Source: Parvularcula sp.
Lineage (GTDB): Bacteria > Pseudomonadota > Alphaproteobacteria > Caulobacterales > Parvularculaceae
Direction of reading: 5' to 3'
Assembly: GCA_003506635.1 (NCBI GenBank)
Contig: DNZB01000158.1
Coordinates: 2,198-16,185 of the forward strand
DNA length: 13,988 nt
The position numbers and the translations under genes were made by a program. The notes beneath the pieces are model-generated. The model was not told the origin of the DNA. It searched no databases and was given only the letters and a program-made list of their open reading frames with translations. This document shows positions 1-7,159 of the stretch, piece by piece (within the stretch, counting starts at the first letter, position 1; every line of letters begins with the position of its first letter).

Positions 1-417
1 GGCGGCGCCTATACGCCGGACCTTTACAAATGCGTCGCGGCGATCGCGCCTGTCGCCGACCTTGCAACGATGCTCGCGACCGAGAAGCGGGAGCACGGAC
101 GCAATAGCTCCATCTATGCTTTCTGGACGAGGCTAATCGGCGATCGCGGCAAGGACCGCGCGCGCATCGACGCCGTGTCGCCGGTCAACGCGGCGGCGAA
201 TTTCAAGGCGCCCGTCCTCCTCATTCACGGCAGCGACGACGACGTCGTGCCCTTCAGCCAGAGCGCCAAGATGGAAGCGGCCCTGAAGGAAGCGGGAAAG
301 ACCGTGAAACTCGTCAAACTCAAGGGTGAGGATCATTTCCTGTCGTCGAGCGAAATGCGACTTCTGGCGCTGAAGGAGCTGGACGCATTCGTCTCGTCGA
401 CGATCGGACAACAATAA
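1..417 (+). CDS. S9-family (prolyl oligopeptidase-like) serine peptidase, C-terminal part
   Basis: The 5' end lies outside the window; the frame is open from base 1 to a TAA at 415-417, giving 138 residues. The first residues (GGAYTPDLYKC, then APVADL) match the stretch that follows the nucleophile motif GxSxGGY in S9 alpha/beta-hydrolase peptidases, so the catalytic Ser should lie just upstream of the window. The rest of the triad is visible: LLIHGSDDDVVP holds the expected Asp (HGxxDxxV pattern), and GEDHFLSS holds the His. Members of this family cleave short peptides, often after a beta-propeller domain, and many alphaproteobacterial ones are exported; neither the propeller nor a signal peptide can be checked here. 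Substrate is unknown. Assignment to an alpha/beta-hydrolase of the S9 type is fairly secure; a dienelactone-hydrolase-like relative is the alternative. Confidence 0.85.
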   Translation, partial: GGAYTPDLYKCVAAIAPVADLATMLATEKREHGRNSSIYAFWTRLIGDRGKDRARIDAVSPVNAAANFKAPVLLIHGSDDDVVPFSQSAKMEAALKEAGKTVKLVKLKGEDHFLSSSEMRLLALKELDAFVSSTIGQQ

Positions 418-486
418 GAGCCGCGCCGCCTTTCCGATTGCCCCTCCGGTAAGGCCCCGCTAAGATTCGCGCGTCAGGATGGTTTG

Positions 487-1236
487 ATGCGCAAGGAAGA
501 CGTCTCCCGTCAGTTGGGGCTTGAGGGCGGGGAGTATTACATCACCGCGCCGTCGCCCTGCCCCTATCTTGAGGGCCGGACGGAGCGGAAGATTTTCTCC
601 TATCTCGGCGGGCCGCACGCGCCGACCTTGAACTCCATGCTGTCGCGGCGCGGGTTCCGGCGCTCGCAGAATATCATCTACCGCCCCGCCTGCGACGCCT
701 GTCAGGCGTGTACGCCGGTGCGCATCGTGGTGAGCGAATTCGAACCATCGCGGGCGCGGCGGCGCATCCTCAGGAAGAACGCCGATCTTGTCCGCGCCCT
801 TCGCCCGCCCAAGGCGACGTCGGACCAGTTTTCGGTGCTTCGCGGCTATCTCGACGCGCGCCATCCCGAAGGCGGCATGGCGGAAATGACCGTGCTCGAC
901 TACGCCTCGATGGTCGAAGAGACGGCGGTCGACACCGCTGTGCTCGAATATCGGCGCACGGACGAATCCGGGCGCCAGACGCTGCTCGCCGCGGCGCTCA
1001 CCGACCGGCTCGCGGACGGGCTTTCGATGGTCTACTCTTTTTTCGAGCCGGACGAGGATGCGCGCAGCCTCGGGACCTATATGATCCTCGACCATATCGC
1101 GCTCGCGCGCGAGCTTCAGCTTCCTTACGTTTATCTCGGCTATTGGGTCGATGGCTCGCCGAAGATGGATTACAAGCGCACCTATCAGCCGCTGGAGCGC
1201 CTGACTGCTGACGGCTGGGCGCGTTTGGAGGGCTAG
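487..1236 (+). CDS. bpt: Aspartate/glutamate leucyltransferase (leucyl/arginyl-tRNA-protein transferase)
   Basis: A protein of 249 residues, the usual length of the bacterial ATE/Bpt family. It transfers Leu (or Arg) from aminoacyl-tRNA to N-terminal Asp/Glu of proteins, marking them for ClpS/ClpAP degradation in the N-end-rule pathway in the cytosol. Visible signatures: the N-terminal domain with PCPYLEGRTERKIF near residues 24-37, the Cys cluster CDACQACTPVRI (Cys69, Cys72, Cys75), and the C-terminal GNAT-like core ending in YLGYWVDGSPKMDYK near residues 217-230. The start is ATG 487, preceded by AGGA at 476-479 at 7-nt spacing; a TTG directly before it (484) is a weaker alternative. The gene lies 69 nt after the peptidase and 65 nt before the TRAP operon. 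Preference for Leu versus Arg donor cannot be read from sequence by eye; Bpt is inferred because the protein is bacterial and short. Confidence 0.95.
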   Translation: MRKEDVSRQLGLEGGEYYITAPSPCPYLEGRTERKIFSYLGGPHAPTLNSMLSRRGFRRSQNIIYRPACDACQACTPVRIVVSEFEPSRARRRILRKNADLVRALRPPKATSDQFSVLRGYLDARHPEGGMAEMTVLDYASMVEETAVDTAVLEYRRTDESGRQTLLAAALTDRLADGLSMVYSFFEPDEDARSLGTYMILDHIALARELQLPYVYLGYWVDGSPKMDYKRTYQPLERLTADGWARLEG

Positions 1237-1301
1237 CCTTTCCTTTCATCCCGGCGCGCGTCATTCTCCGCGCGAATAAAGACCATTCGGGGCGAAACGC
1301 T

Positions 1302-2408
1302 TTGCTCAATCGTCGAAACTTGATTGCGGGCGGGGCGGCGGGGCTCGTCGCCGGCTGCGAATGCGGCGCGCCGGGGGGCTTGCCGTCGGCGGCAAACGGC
1401 GTCCGCGAGCGCGAACTCAGGATGGTGACGACCTGGCCAAAGGATTTTCCTGGCCTTGGCGCGGCGGCGGAGCGCGTCGCGCAATTCATCACCGAAATGT
1501 CGGGCGGCGCGATCCGCGTACGCGTCTTTTCCGCGGGCGAGCTTGTCGGCGCCTTCGACAGTTTCGACGCGGTGTCGAACGGCTCGGCCGACATCTATCA
1601 CGGCGCTGAATATTACTGGGCCGGAAAATCGAAGGCCTACCCCTTCTTCACCGCGGTGCCGTTCGGCATGACGGCCTCCGAAATCATCGGCTGGCTTGAA
1701 TTCGGCGGCGGACAGGCGCTGTGGGACGAATTGTCGGCGAAGTTCAATATCAAGCCCTTCGCGGCGGCGAACACCGGCCATCAGCTCGGCGGCTGGTACA
1801 AGCGGCCGATCGCATCGCTCGACGATCTCAACGGCCTCAAAGTGCGAATGCCGGGCCTCGGCGGCGAGGTGTTGCGCCGCCTCGGCGCCTCGCCGGTGAC
1901 AATTCCCGGCGGCGAGATTTTCGCCGGCCTGCAATCGGGCCTCATCGACGGCGCTGAATGGGTCGGCCCGTGGAACGATCTCGCCTTCGGCTTTTATCGT
2001 GAGGCGAAGTACTATTATTGGCCCGGATTTCAGGAACCGGGCGCGCAATGCGCCGCCGGGATCAATCTCGACGTCTGGAACGGCATGAGCGCGCAGGAAC
2101 AGGCGATCGTCGCCAGCGCCTGCCATCGCGCCAATTACCTCTGTCTTGCCGAGTTCACGCATTTCAACGGCGTCGCGCTTCAGCAGCTTGTCGCCGAGCA
2201 CGGCGTCAACCTCAGGAAATTTCCCGATGACGTGCTCGCCGCGATCGCGCGCGAATCAAGGACCGTCGTTGAGGAAGCAGCCGCGAGCGATGACATCACG
2301 CGGCGCGTCTTCGAAAGCTATCGGGCCGAGATGAACCGCGTGAAGGAATGGAGCCGCATTTCCGACGAGGCGTTTCTGGCGGCGCGCCGCACGGTGTTTT
2401 CGCTGTGA
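1302..2408 (+). CDS. dctP: TRAP transporter substrate-binding protein, TakP/FcbT1 type, probable Tat-exported lipoprotein
   Basis: A protein of 368 residues, the extracytoplasmic solute receptor of the TRAP transporter encoded with the next two genes. The region VRMPGLGGEVLRRLG, then PGGEIFAGLQSGLIDGAEWVGP and KYYYWPGFQEPG, is typical of the TakP branch (2-oxo acids such as pyruvate, other small carboxylates), so a small organic acid is the likely ligand; the exact one is unknown. The N-terminus MLNRRNLIAGGAAGLVAGC combines a twin-arginine pair (Arg4, Arg5), a short hydrophobic stretch and a lipobox ending at Cys19, suggesting Tat export and lipidation. The start is TTG 1302 because no ATG or GTG fits the signal; only a weak G-rich stretch (about 1289-1294) serves as ribosome site. 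Family call firm; start codon and lipidation less so. Confidence 0.92.
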   Translation: MLNRRNLIAGGAAGLVAGCECGAPGGLPSAANGVRERELRMVTTWPKDFPGLGAAAERVAQFITEMSGGAIRVRVFSAGELVGAFDSFDAVSNGSADIYHGAEYYWAGKSKAYPFFTAVPFGMTASEIIGWLEFGGGQALWDELSAKFNIKPFAAANTGHQLGGWYKRPIASLDDLNGLKVRMPGLGGEVLRRLGASPVTIPGGEIFAGLQSGLIDGAEWVGPWNDLAFGFYREAKYYYWPGFQEPGAQCAAGINLDVWNGMSAQEQAIVASACHRANYLCLAEFTHFNGVALQQLVAEHGVNLRKFPDDVLAAIARESRTVVEEAAASDDITRRVFESYRAEMNRVKEWSRISDEAFLAARRTVFSL

Positions 2409-2437
2409 TCGCCCTTTCACGGCGGCGGCGCGCTGTT

Positions 2438-2477
2438 TGTTCGCCCCCCTGCGTGCGACGAAGCGAACAGCCGTTCG
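2438..2477 (+). promoter_or_regulatory. Possible alternative RNA hairpins in the dctP-dctQ intercistronic gap
   Basis: The 86-nt gap between dctP and dctQ holds three mutually complementary segments. TGTTCGC (2438-2444) pairs fully with GCGAACA (2463-2469) across an 18-nt loop. The second segment can instead pair downstream: CGAAC (2464-2468) with GTTCG (2473-2477) across a 4-nt loop. The two stems exclude each other, and the downstream one ends about 7 nt before the likely dctQ ribosome site. There is no U-run, so it is not a classic terminator. It may set receptor-to-permease stoichiometry by RNA stability or translation. The complementarity is seen directly; any function is inference, and short stems arise easily in GC-rich DNA. 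Confidence 0.3.
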
Positions 2478-2494
2478 ATCGTCAGGCGGCGTAA

Positions 2495-3274
2495 ATGATC
2501 CCCTTGCTCGGCGATATTCTCAACTGGCTTGCGGCGGGGCTGCTTTTTCCGCTGATGCTGCTGCCGCTGGCAGGCCTCGTACGCGGCCGGCTGCCCTCGG
2601 CGCTCGTCTTCGCCGCGCTTCTCGCGGGCGTCGCCGGCGCCAGCGTTCTCTTCGCACATCTCGCCGTCGATCTGGCGCCGCCGCGGGTCTCAGCCGGCTT
2701 CCTGCTGACGGCGGGCATGGGCGCGTCGGCGCTTTTCCTCGCAAGCCTTTCCGCCGGCGCGCGCATGGTGGTCTCGGGGCTCGCGCCGCATGTCGAAACG
2801 CTGGTTCGCGGCGCCGGGCGCATCTCGCAGATCATCGTCCTTGCGATGGCGGCGATCCAGTTCGCCGCGGTCATCTTGCGCTATGTCTTTGGCCTCAATT
2901 TCATCGCCATGCAGGAAAGCGTCACCTATCTTCACGGCGCAGTCTTCCTTCTCGCGGGCGGCTATGCTCTGCTGACGGACGATCACGTCCGCGTCGACAT
3001 CTTTTATCGCGAGGCGAGCCCGCGACGCAAAGCGCTCATTGATCTCGCCGGGACCTATCTCCTCCTTCTGCCGTTCTGCCTTGTCGCGCTGTGGGCGGCG
3101 GCGCCTTATGTCGCGAATTCCTGGGCGGTGCGCGAGGGCTCCGTCGAACAGTCCGGCATCAGGGGCGTTTATCTCCTGAAGACGCTGATCCCGCTCTATC
3201 TGACGCTCCTCCTCCTTGCGGGCTTTTCCGCGGCCGCGCGCGCCGCCGAAACGCTGCGCCCGTCGAAAGGCTGA
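2495..3274 (+). CDS. dctQ: TRAP transporter small permease (DctQ) with extra N-terminal membrane region
   Basis: A protein of 259 residues; DctQ subunits usually have about 160-200. The DctQ domain runs from about residue 97 to the end, with ISQIIVLAMAAIQFAAVILRY, the conserved FIAMQESVTYLHGAVFLLAGGYAL, then DDHVRVDIFY and a last membrane pair around 184-205 and 228-246. It pairs with DctM in the inner membrane. Ahead of it lie roughly 90 residues with about three more hydrophobic segments (about 8-29, 34-58, 66-88). The start is ATG 2495, with AGGCGG at 2484-2489 as a modest ribosome site. An in-frame ATG at 2765 (Met91) would give a normal 169-residue DctQ, but it has no visible ribosome site and would leave a 356-nt gap inside a tight operon, so the long form is preferred. 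The next gene starts 3 nt after the stop. Confidence 0.88.
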   Translation: MIPLLGDILNWLAAGLLFPLMLLPLAGLVRGRLPSALVFAALLAGVAGASVLFAHLAVDLAPPRVSAGFLLTAGMGASALFLASLSAGARMVVSGLAPHVETLVRGAGRISQIIVLAMAAIQFAAVILRYVFGLNFIAMQESVTYLHGAVFLLAGGYALLTDDHVRVDIFYREASPRRKALIDLAGTYLLLLPFCLVALWAAAPYVANSWAVREGSVEQSGIRGVYLLKTLIPLYLTLLLLAGFSAAARAAETLRPSKG

Positions 3275-3277
3275 AGC

Positions 3278-4894
3278 GTGGAACTTGCTGCGCACGGTTT
3301 TTGTCTCTGCGCTCTCGCGCCCTGGCTCGACGTCGCGATGATCCTTTCGCTCTGCATCCTGATCCTCGCCGGCTACCCCGTCGCGTTCAGCCTTGCGGGA
3401 ACCGCGCTCCTCTTCGCGTTTCTTGGGCTTTCCTTCGGCGTTTTCGACATCGGTTATCTAAAGCCCCTGCCGCAGCGCATTTTCGGCGCCGTCAACAACC
3501 AGACGCTGATCGCCATTCCGATGTTCGTCCTCATGGGCGTCATCCTCGAAAAGGCGAAGATCGCCGAGGACCTTCTCGACTCGATGGCGAGGCTTTTCGG
3601 CTCGTGGCGCGGCGGGCTCGGGCTCTCGGTGACGATGGTCGGCGCGCTCCTCGCGGCTTCGACCGGCATCGTCGGCGCGACGGTCGTCACGATGGGATTG
3701 CTCAGCCTGCCGACGATGCTGAAGCGGGGCTATGATCCGGCCTTCGCGGCGGGTTCGATCGCGGCGGCCGGAACGCTAGGCCAGATCATTCCGCCGTCGA
3801 TCGTGCTCATTCTCCTCGGCGACGTCATCTCCAACGCCTATCAGAAGGCGCAGCTTGAAGCCGGCGTCTTCGCGCCCAAGGCCATTTCGGTCGGCGATCT
3901 TTTCGCAGGCGCGCTGCTTCCTGGCATAATGCTTGTCGGTCTTTATCTCGGCTATCAGGCGATGGTCGCCCTATTCGACGGCAAGCGCGCGCCGGCGATT
4001 CCGGCGGCGGAACTTGGGACGCGCAAGGAGGTCTGGCGCGCGGCGCTGCGGGCGCTCCCCGCCCCGCTCCTTCTCATCATCGCCGTGCTCGGGTCGATCC
4101 TCGCCGGCGTCGCTACGCCGACCGAAGCGGCGAGCGTCGGCGCCGTCGGCGCGCTACTTATTGCGGGCGCGCGCTTTGCGCCGCCGATGGGCTTCCTTGC
4201 GGGGCGCGGCGCCGTTCTCGCGGCCGCGCTGGCGATTGTCGCGCTTCTCATCATCACCGCCTTCGTCGATCTGCGCCTTGGCCGCGAGGCGTCGAGCGTC
4301 GGTGAAAAGCTCGGCATGCTGGTCGCAATCGCGCTTTGCGCGCTGATCCCCTGGGGCGCCGCCGTCAGCGGCGCTGAGCTTATGAAGCGCAAGGCGCTCC
4401 GCCCGATCGCCGACCAGACCGCGCGCGTGACGACGATGGTTTTCACCATCCTCATCGGCGCGGCGATGTTCTCCCTCGTCTTCCGCGGCCTTGGCGGCGA
4501 TGACGCCGTTCACCGCGCGCTGGACGCCCTGCCCGGCGGGGTCGTCGGCGCGATGATCGGCGTCATGGCGATCATGTTCATCCTCGGCTTCTTCCTCGAC
4601 TTCATCGAGATCACTCTCGTCGTCGTGCCGCTCGTCGCGCCCGCGCTTCTCAAGATGGGCGTCGATCCGATCTGGCTCGGCGTGATGATGGCGGTGAATT
4701 TGCAAACATCATTTCTGACGCCGCCTTTCGGCTTTGCGCTTTTCTACCTGCGCGGCGTCGCCCCCCCTGCGGTCAGGACGCTTGACATCTACAGGGGCGC
4801 CCTCCCCTTCATCGCGATCCAGCTATTTGCGCTGGTCCTTCTCGCGATGTTCCCGAACCTTGCGACCTGGCTTCCTGGCGCGCTTTACGACTGA
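3278..4894 (+). CDS. dctM: TRAP transporter large permease (DctM)
   Basis: A 538-residue, highly hydrophobic protein: the channel-forming subunit that drives uptake with the ion gradient. Family motifs in order: NNQTLIAIPMFVLMGVILE (about 73-91), the GQIIPPSIVLILLGD loop (168-182), GVATPTEAASVGAVGALL (277-294), MVFTILIGAAMFSLVFRGLGGD (387-408), and PPFGFALFYLRGVAP (482-496). Most DctM proteins have about 430 residues; the extra length falls mainly at about 303-368, where two additional hydrophobic segments (about 310-330 and 346-365) separate two normally adjacent parts. Longer forms are known in the mannitol/chloroaromatic (FcbT3-like) branch. The start is GTG 3278, with AAAGG (3266-3270) at 7-nt spacing, 3 nt after dctQ. 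Its 3' end overlaps the convergent M48 gene by 10 bp, so no separate terminator fits. Confidence 0.94.
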   Translation: MELAAHGFCLCALAPWLDVAMILSLCILILAGYPVAFSLAGTALLFAFLGLSFGVFDIGYLKPLPQRIFGAVNNQTLIAIPMFVLMGVILEKAKIAEDLLDSMARLFGSWRGGLGLSVTMVGALLAASTGIVGATVVTMGLLSLPTMLKRGYDPAFAAGSIAAAGTLGQIIPPSIVLILLGDVISNAYQKAQLEAGVFAPKAISVGDLFAGALLPGIMLVGLYLGYQAMVALFDGKRAPAIPAAELGTRKEVWRAALRALPAPLLLIIAVLGSILAGVATPTEAASVGAVGALLIAGARFAPPMGFLAGRGAVLAAALAIVALLIITAFVDLRLGREASSVGEKLGMLVAIALCALIPWGAAVSGAELMKRKALRPIADQTARVTTMVFTILIGAAMFSLVFRGLGGDDAVHRALDALPGGVVGAMIGVMAIMFILGFFLDFIEITLVVVPLVAPALLKMGVDPIWLGVMMAVNLQTSFLTPPFGFALFYLRGVAPPAVRTLDIYRGALPFIAIQLFALVLLAMFPNLATWLPGALYD

Positions 4895-5850
4895 CCGCCC
4901 GCATAGCGTTGCAACGCCGCGACGCGCTTTTCGATCGAGGGGTGCGTCGCGAAAATCCCTGCGAAGTCTGATTTGTTGTCGAGCATCATCTGGCGGACCT
5001 CCGCCGGCGCGTCGATCGCTGACTTGCCGGCGATCTTGTTGAGCGCCGAGATCATCGCGTCGGGATCGCGCGTCAGATCAACTGCGCCGGCGTCAGCAAG
5101 GAATTCGCGTTTTTGCGACAAAGCGAACCGGATGACCATCGCCAGAAGGTACGCGACGACGATCAGCGCGACAGCGATGAGGATGAGGATGCCGCCGCCG
5201 CGGCTGTCGCCCTTGCGCCCTGACGAATGACCGCCGACACGCACGCCGGTGCGAAAAATGTTGCGAAAGATCATTTCGCCGAAAAACGAGAAAATGCCCA
5301 CGAAGATCACCGCGATGATGAGAAGCCTGACGTCGCGGTTGCGGATATGCGTCAGCTCATGCGCGATCACCGCTTCAAGCTCGCGCTTGTCGAGCCCGTC
5401 GATGAGGCCGCGCGTCAGCGTGATGGCGTAGGTTTTCTCGCTGATCCCGCTCGCGAAGGCGTTCATCGCCGGCGTGTCGATGACGGAAAGCCGGGGCATC
5501 GGAACGCCGCGCGAAATGCAAAGGTTCTCGAGCAGATTGTAAAGGTCCGGCGCTTCGGCGCGCGTCACCGGCCGCGCCCCCGTCGACATGTTGATGAGCG
5601 TCTGGTGCGCCGCCCACGCGATCAGGAACCAGACGCCGGCGCCGAGAAACGCGAATGGCCAGATCCCCATGAGCTGATCGAAGGCGAGGCGAAGCCCTTC
5701 CTCGACGGTCGAAAACTCCAGCGCGAGGCCGACATAGCCGACGCAAAGGCCATACATCAGCACAAGGAGCAGCAGCGGAAATCCGGCGAGCAGCAGCGCC
5801 GATTTGAGGTTGTTGTTCCAGATATGCGTCTGAAGGCCGTAGGCGCCCAT
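4885..5850 (-). CDS. HtpX-like M48 family membrane metalloprotease
   Basis: A protein of 321 residues. The zinc site is complete: HELTH at residues 164-168 and the downstream third-ligand Glu in REFLAD (Glu249). Hydrophobic segments near 16-40, 62-85, 172-192 and 220-242 give the HtpX arrangement, with the catalytic helix facing the cytoplasm; the C-terminal ATHPSIEKRVAALQ is also typical. Members degrade misfolded or damaged inner-membrane proteins. The Gly/Ser/Arg-rich linker (about 203-219) between segments three and four is probably flexible. The start is ATG 5850, 3 nt after the racemase stop, with GGCGGAA (within that gene's end) as ribosome site. It is the last gene of the lemA operon, and LemA/M48 pairs recur in bacteria. 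It may be a paralogue rather than the canonical HtpX, so no symbol is given. Its 3' end overlaps dctM by 10 bp. Confidence 0.93.
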   Translation of the reverse strand: MGAYGLQTHIWNNNLKSALLLAGFPLLLLVLMYGLCVGYVGLALEFSTVEEGLRLAFDQLMGIWPFAFLGAGVWFLIAWAAHQTLINMSTGARPVTRAEAPDLYNLLENLCISRGVPMPRLSVIDTPAMNAFASGISEKTYAITLTRGLIDGLDKRELEAVIAHELTHIRNRDVRLLIIAVIFVGIFSFFGEMIFRNIFRTGVRVGGHSSGRKGDSRGGGILILIAVALIVVAYLLAMVIRFALSQKREFLADAGAVDLTRDPDAMISALNKIAGKSAIDAPAEVRQMMLDNKSDFAGIFATHPSIEKRVAALQRYAGGQS

Positions 5851-5853
5851 CGT

Positions 5854-6546
5854 TCAATTCCGCCCAAGCGCGAAGCGCACGCCCGCCGCTGCATGGAGCG
5901 CAGTCGTGTCGAAGACCGGTAGCGCGCAATCCGCCTGCGACAGGATCAGCGGCAATTCGGTGCAGCCGAGAATGACGGCGTCAGCGTCCGGCGACGCGGC
6001 GATGACCTCAAGCAGGCGCGCCCGCGAGCGGTCTGTCACAACGCCCCTGCAAAGTTCGTCGAGGATGATCCTTTCGATCTCGAGCTGTTCGCCCGCCGCC
6101 GGGGTCAATATCTCGCCGTCGTACCGGCGCGACAGCGCGGCGCGATAATATGGTCCCGCCATCACCGGCGGCGTGCCGAGAAGAAGCGGCCGGCGCACGC
6201 CGCTCGCCGCCAATTCGGCAGCAAGCGCGGCGACGAGATGAACGACCGGCGCCCCGGTCGCAGCGGCGAGAGCGTCGGCGGCGACATGCGTCGTGTTGGA
6301 CGTGATCATCAGCCCCTCGGCGCCGGCGCGCATGAGCGCTTTGCCGGCCATGACGACCTCCTCCGTGAACGCCGCCCAGGCGCTGGCGCGGTAATGCGCG
6401 ATCATCACGCCGTAATCGAGGTGCCAGACGACGAAGGCGGCCGAATGCTCGCCGCCAAGGCGCGCGCGAACCCCTTCATTGAGAAGGCGCATGTAGAGAA
6501 CCGTCGATTCCGGGCTGACGCCGCCGATGAGGCCAAGCGTCTTCAT
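5854..6546 (-). CDS. Aspartate/glutamate racemase family protein with a Ser/Cys active-site pair
   Basis: A protein of 230 residues, normal length for the Asp/Glu/hydantoin racemase superfamily; cofactor-independent enzymes that invert amino acids through two opposed acid/base residues. The N-terminal LGLIGGVSPEST (4-15) is the Asp-racemase/YgeA-type substrate loop, and GCTELPLIL (194-202) carries the second catalytic Cys (Cys195). At the first catalytic position the sequence is TSNTTH, placing Ser83 where classical members have Cys. E. coli YgeA has Thr at this place and still racemizes Asp/Glu in one direction, so activity with a single Cys is plausible; substrate is not predictable. The start is ATG 6546, overlapping the GNAT stop as ATGA, which implies translational coupling. 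It is not MurI: the motifs and context differ. Confidence 0.9.
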   Translation of the reverse strand: MKTLGLIGGVSPESTVLYMRLLNEGVRARLGGEHSAAFVVWHLDYGVMIAHYRASAWAAFTEEVVMAGKALMRAGAEGLMITSNTTHVAADALAAATGAPVVHLVAALAAELAASGVRRPLLLGTPPVMAGPYYRAALSRRYDGEILTPAAGEQLEIERIILDELCRGVVTDRSRARLLEVIAASPDADAVILGCTELPLILSQADCALPVFDTTALHAAAGVRFALGRN

Positions 6547-7157
6547 GCGACCGCTCTCGCGGCGCGCGCCATGGTCGACAGCGGCGGCGCGCCGGCGGGC
6601 AGGTCGAGCATTGACCGCCGTTCAAAGCCGAGGCGCATGTAAAGCGGTTCGTTCATGGGGTTGGAGCATTCAAGATAGGCGGGCGCCGCCGCACCCGCCA
6701 TCTTCAACCCTTCCGCGATGAGGCGCCCGCCAAAGCCGCGCCCTTGCGAGCGCCGCCTGACGCCGACCGCGAAAAGATAATAATGCGGCTCAGCCGGGCG
6801 CGCCGCCCCCATCTGAGCCGAAATGCACAGGAGGCGCCGCAAAGCCGGCAGCCCGCCGGCGGGAAACACCGCAGCGCCGATCAGCAGTTCATTGACGATC
6901 GGCGGGTCCGGGCGGACGCCGGGCGGAAGCCACAAGGACGCCGCCTCGTCGCCCGCGAGGTGACCAAAGCCGCGTTTCAGATAGAGGCCGCGAGCCAGCT
7001 CGAGAAAGAGCCTGCGGATCGGCTTTTTCGAGCCGAGATTCCAGTTCATGACGGGATCGTCGTGAAAGGCGTCGGCAAGAATGTCCGCGACCGCCGCAGC
7101 ATCCTTGATCGCAGCCGGACGAATGTCCGCGCGCTGATGGCCGTCCGGTGCGTCCAC
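6543..7157 (-). CDS. GNAT family N-acetyltransferase
   Basis: A protein of 204 residues. The acetyl-CoA pyrophosphate loop is clear: VGVRRRSQGRGFGGRLI (about 131-147), fitting the (Q/R)xxGx(G/A) motif. The domain starts at ADIRPAAIKDAAAVADILADAF (10-31) and ends with YLECSNPMNEPLYMRLGFE (161-179), a usual GNAT ending in which Asn and Tyr line the acetyl-CoA site. It acetylates an amine on an unknown small molecule or protein in the cytosol. The start is taken as GTG 7157, 2 nt after the lemA stop; no ATG fits ahead of the domain and no strong ribosome site is visible, so translation is probably coupled to lemA. The stop overlaps the racemase start by 4 nt. The 70-120 region is longer than in minimal GNATs and resembles acetyltransferases of the 'WLPPG' type. 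Confidence 0.9.
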   Translation of the reverse strand: MDAPDGHQRADIRPAAIKDAAAVADILADAFHDDPVMNWNLGSKKPIRRLFLELARGLYLKRGFGHLAGDEAASLWLPPGVRPDPPIVNELLIGAAVFPAGGLPALRRLLCISAQMGAARPAEPHYYLFAVGVRRRSQGRGFGGRLIAEGLKMAGAAAPAYLECSNPMNEPLYMRLGFERRSMLDLPAGAPPLSTMARAARAVA

Positions 7158-7159
7158 GG

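Noticed and set aside
1255..1274. CGCGCG - 8 nt - CGCGCG inverted repeat between bpt and dctP as a terminator
   Set aside because: Only 6 bp, made of alternating CG that is itself palindromic and common in this genome, and no T-run follows.
1233..2201. Long open frame (about 320 codons) on the minus strand, antisense to dctP
   Set aside because: The plus-strand reading encodes an unmistakable TRAP receptor. The antisense translation is rich in Arg/Ala/His/Asp without family motifs, as expected from mirrored GC-biased codons.
5227..5922. Plus-strand open frame of about 231 codons opposite the M48 gene
   Set aside because: The opposite strand has an intact HELTH zinc site and membrane helices; this frame gives a charged sequence with no motif and crosses a gene boundary.
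5854..6546. Reading the racemase as MurI (glutamate racemase for cell-wall synthesis)
   Set aside because: The N-terminal GLIGGVSPEST loop and the SNTTH motif fit the aspartate-racemase/YgeA branch, and one of the two Cys needed by MurI is missing.
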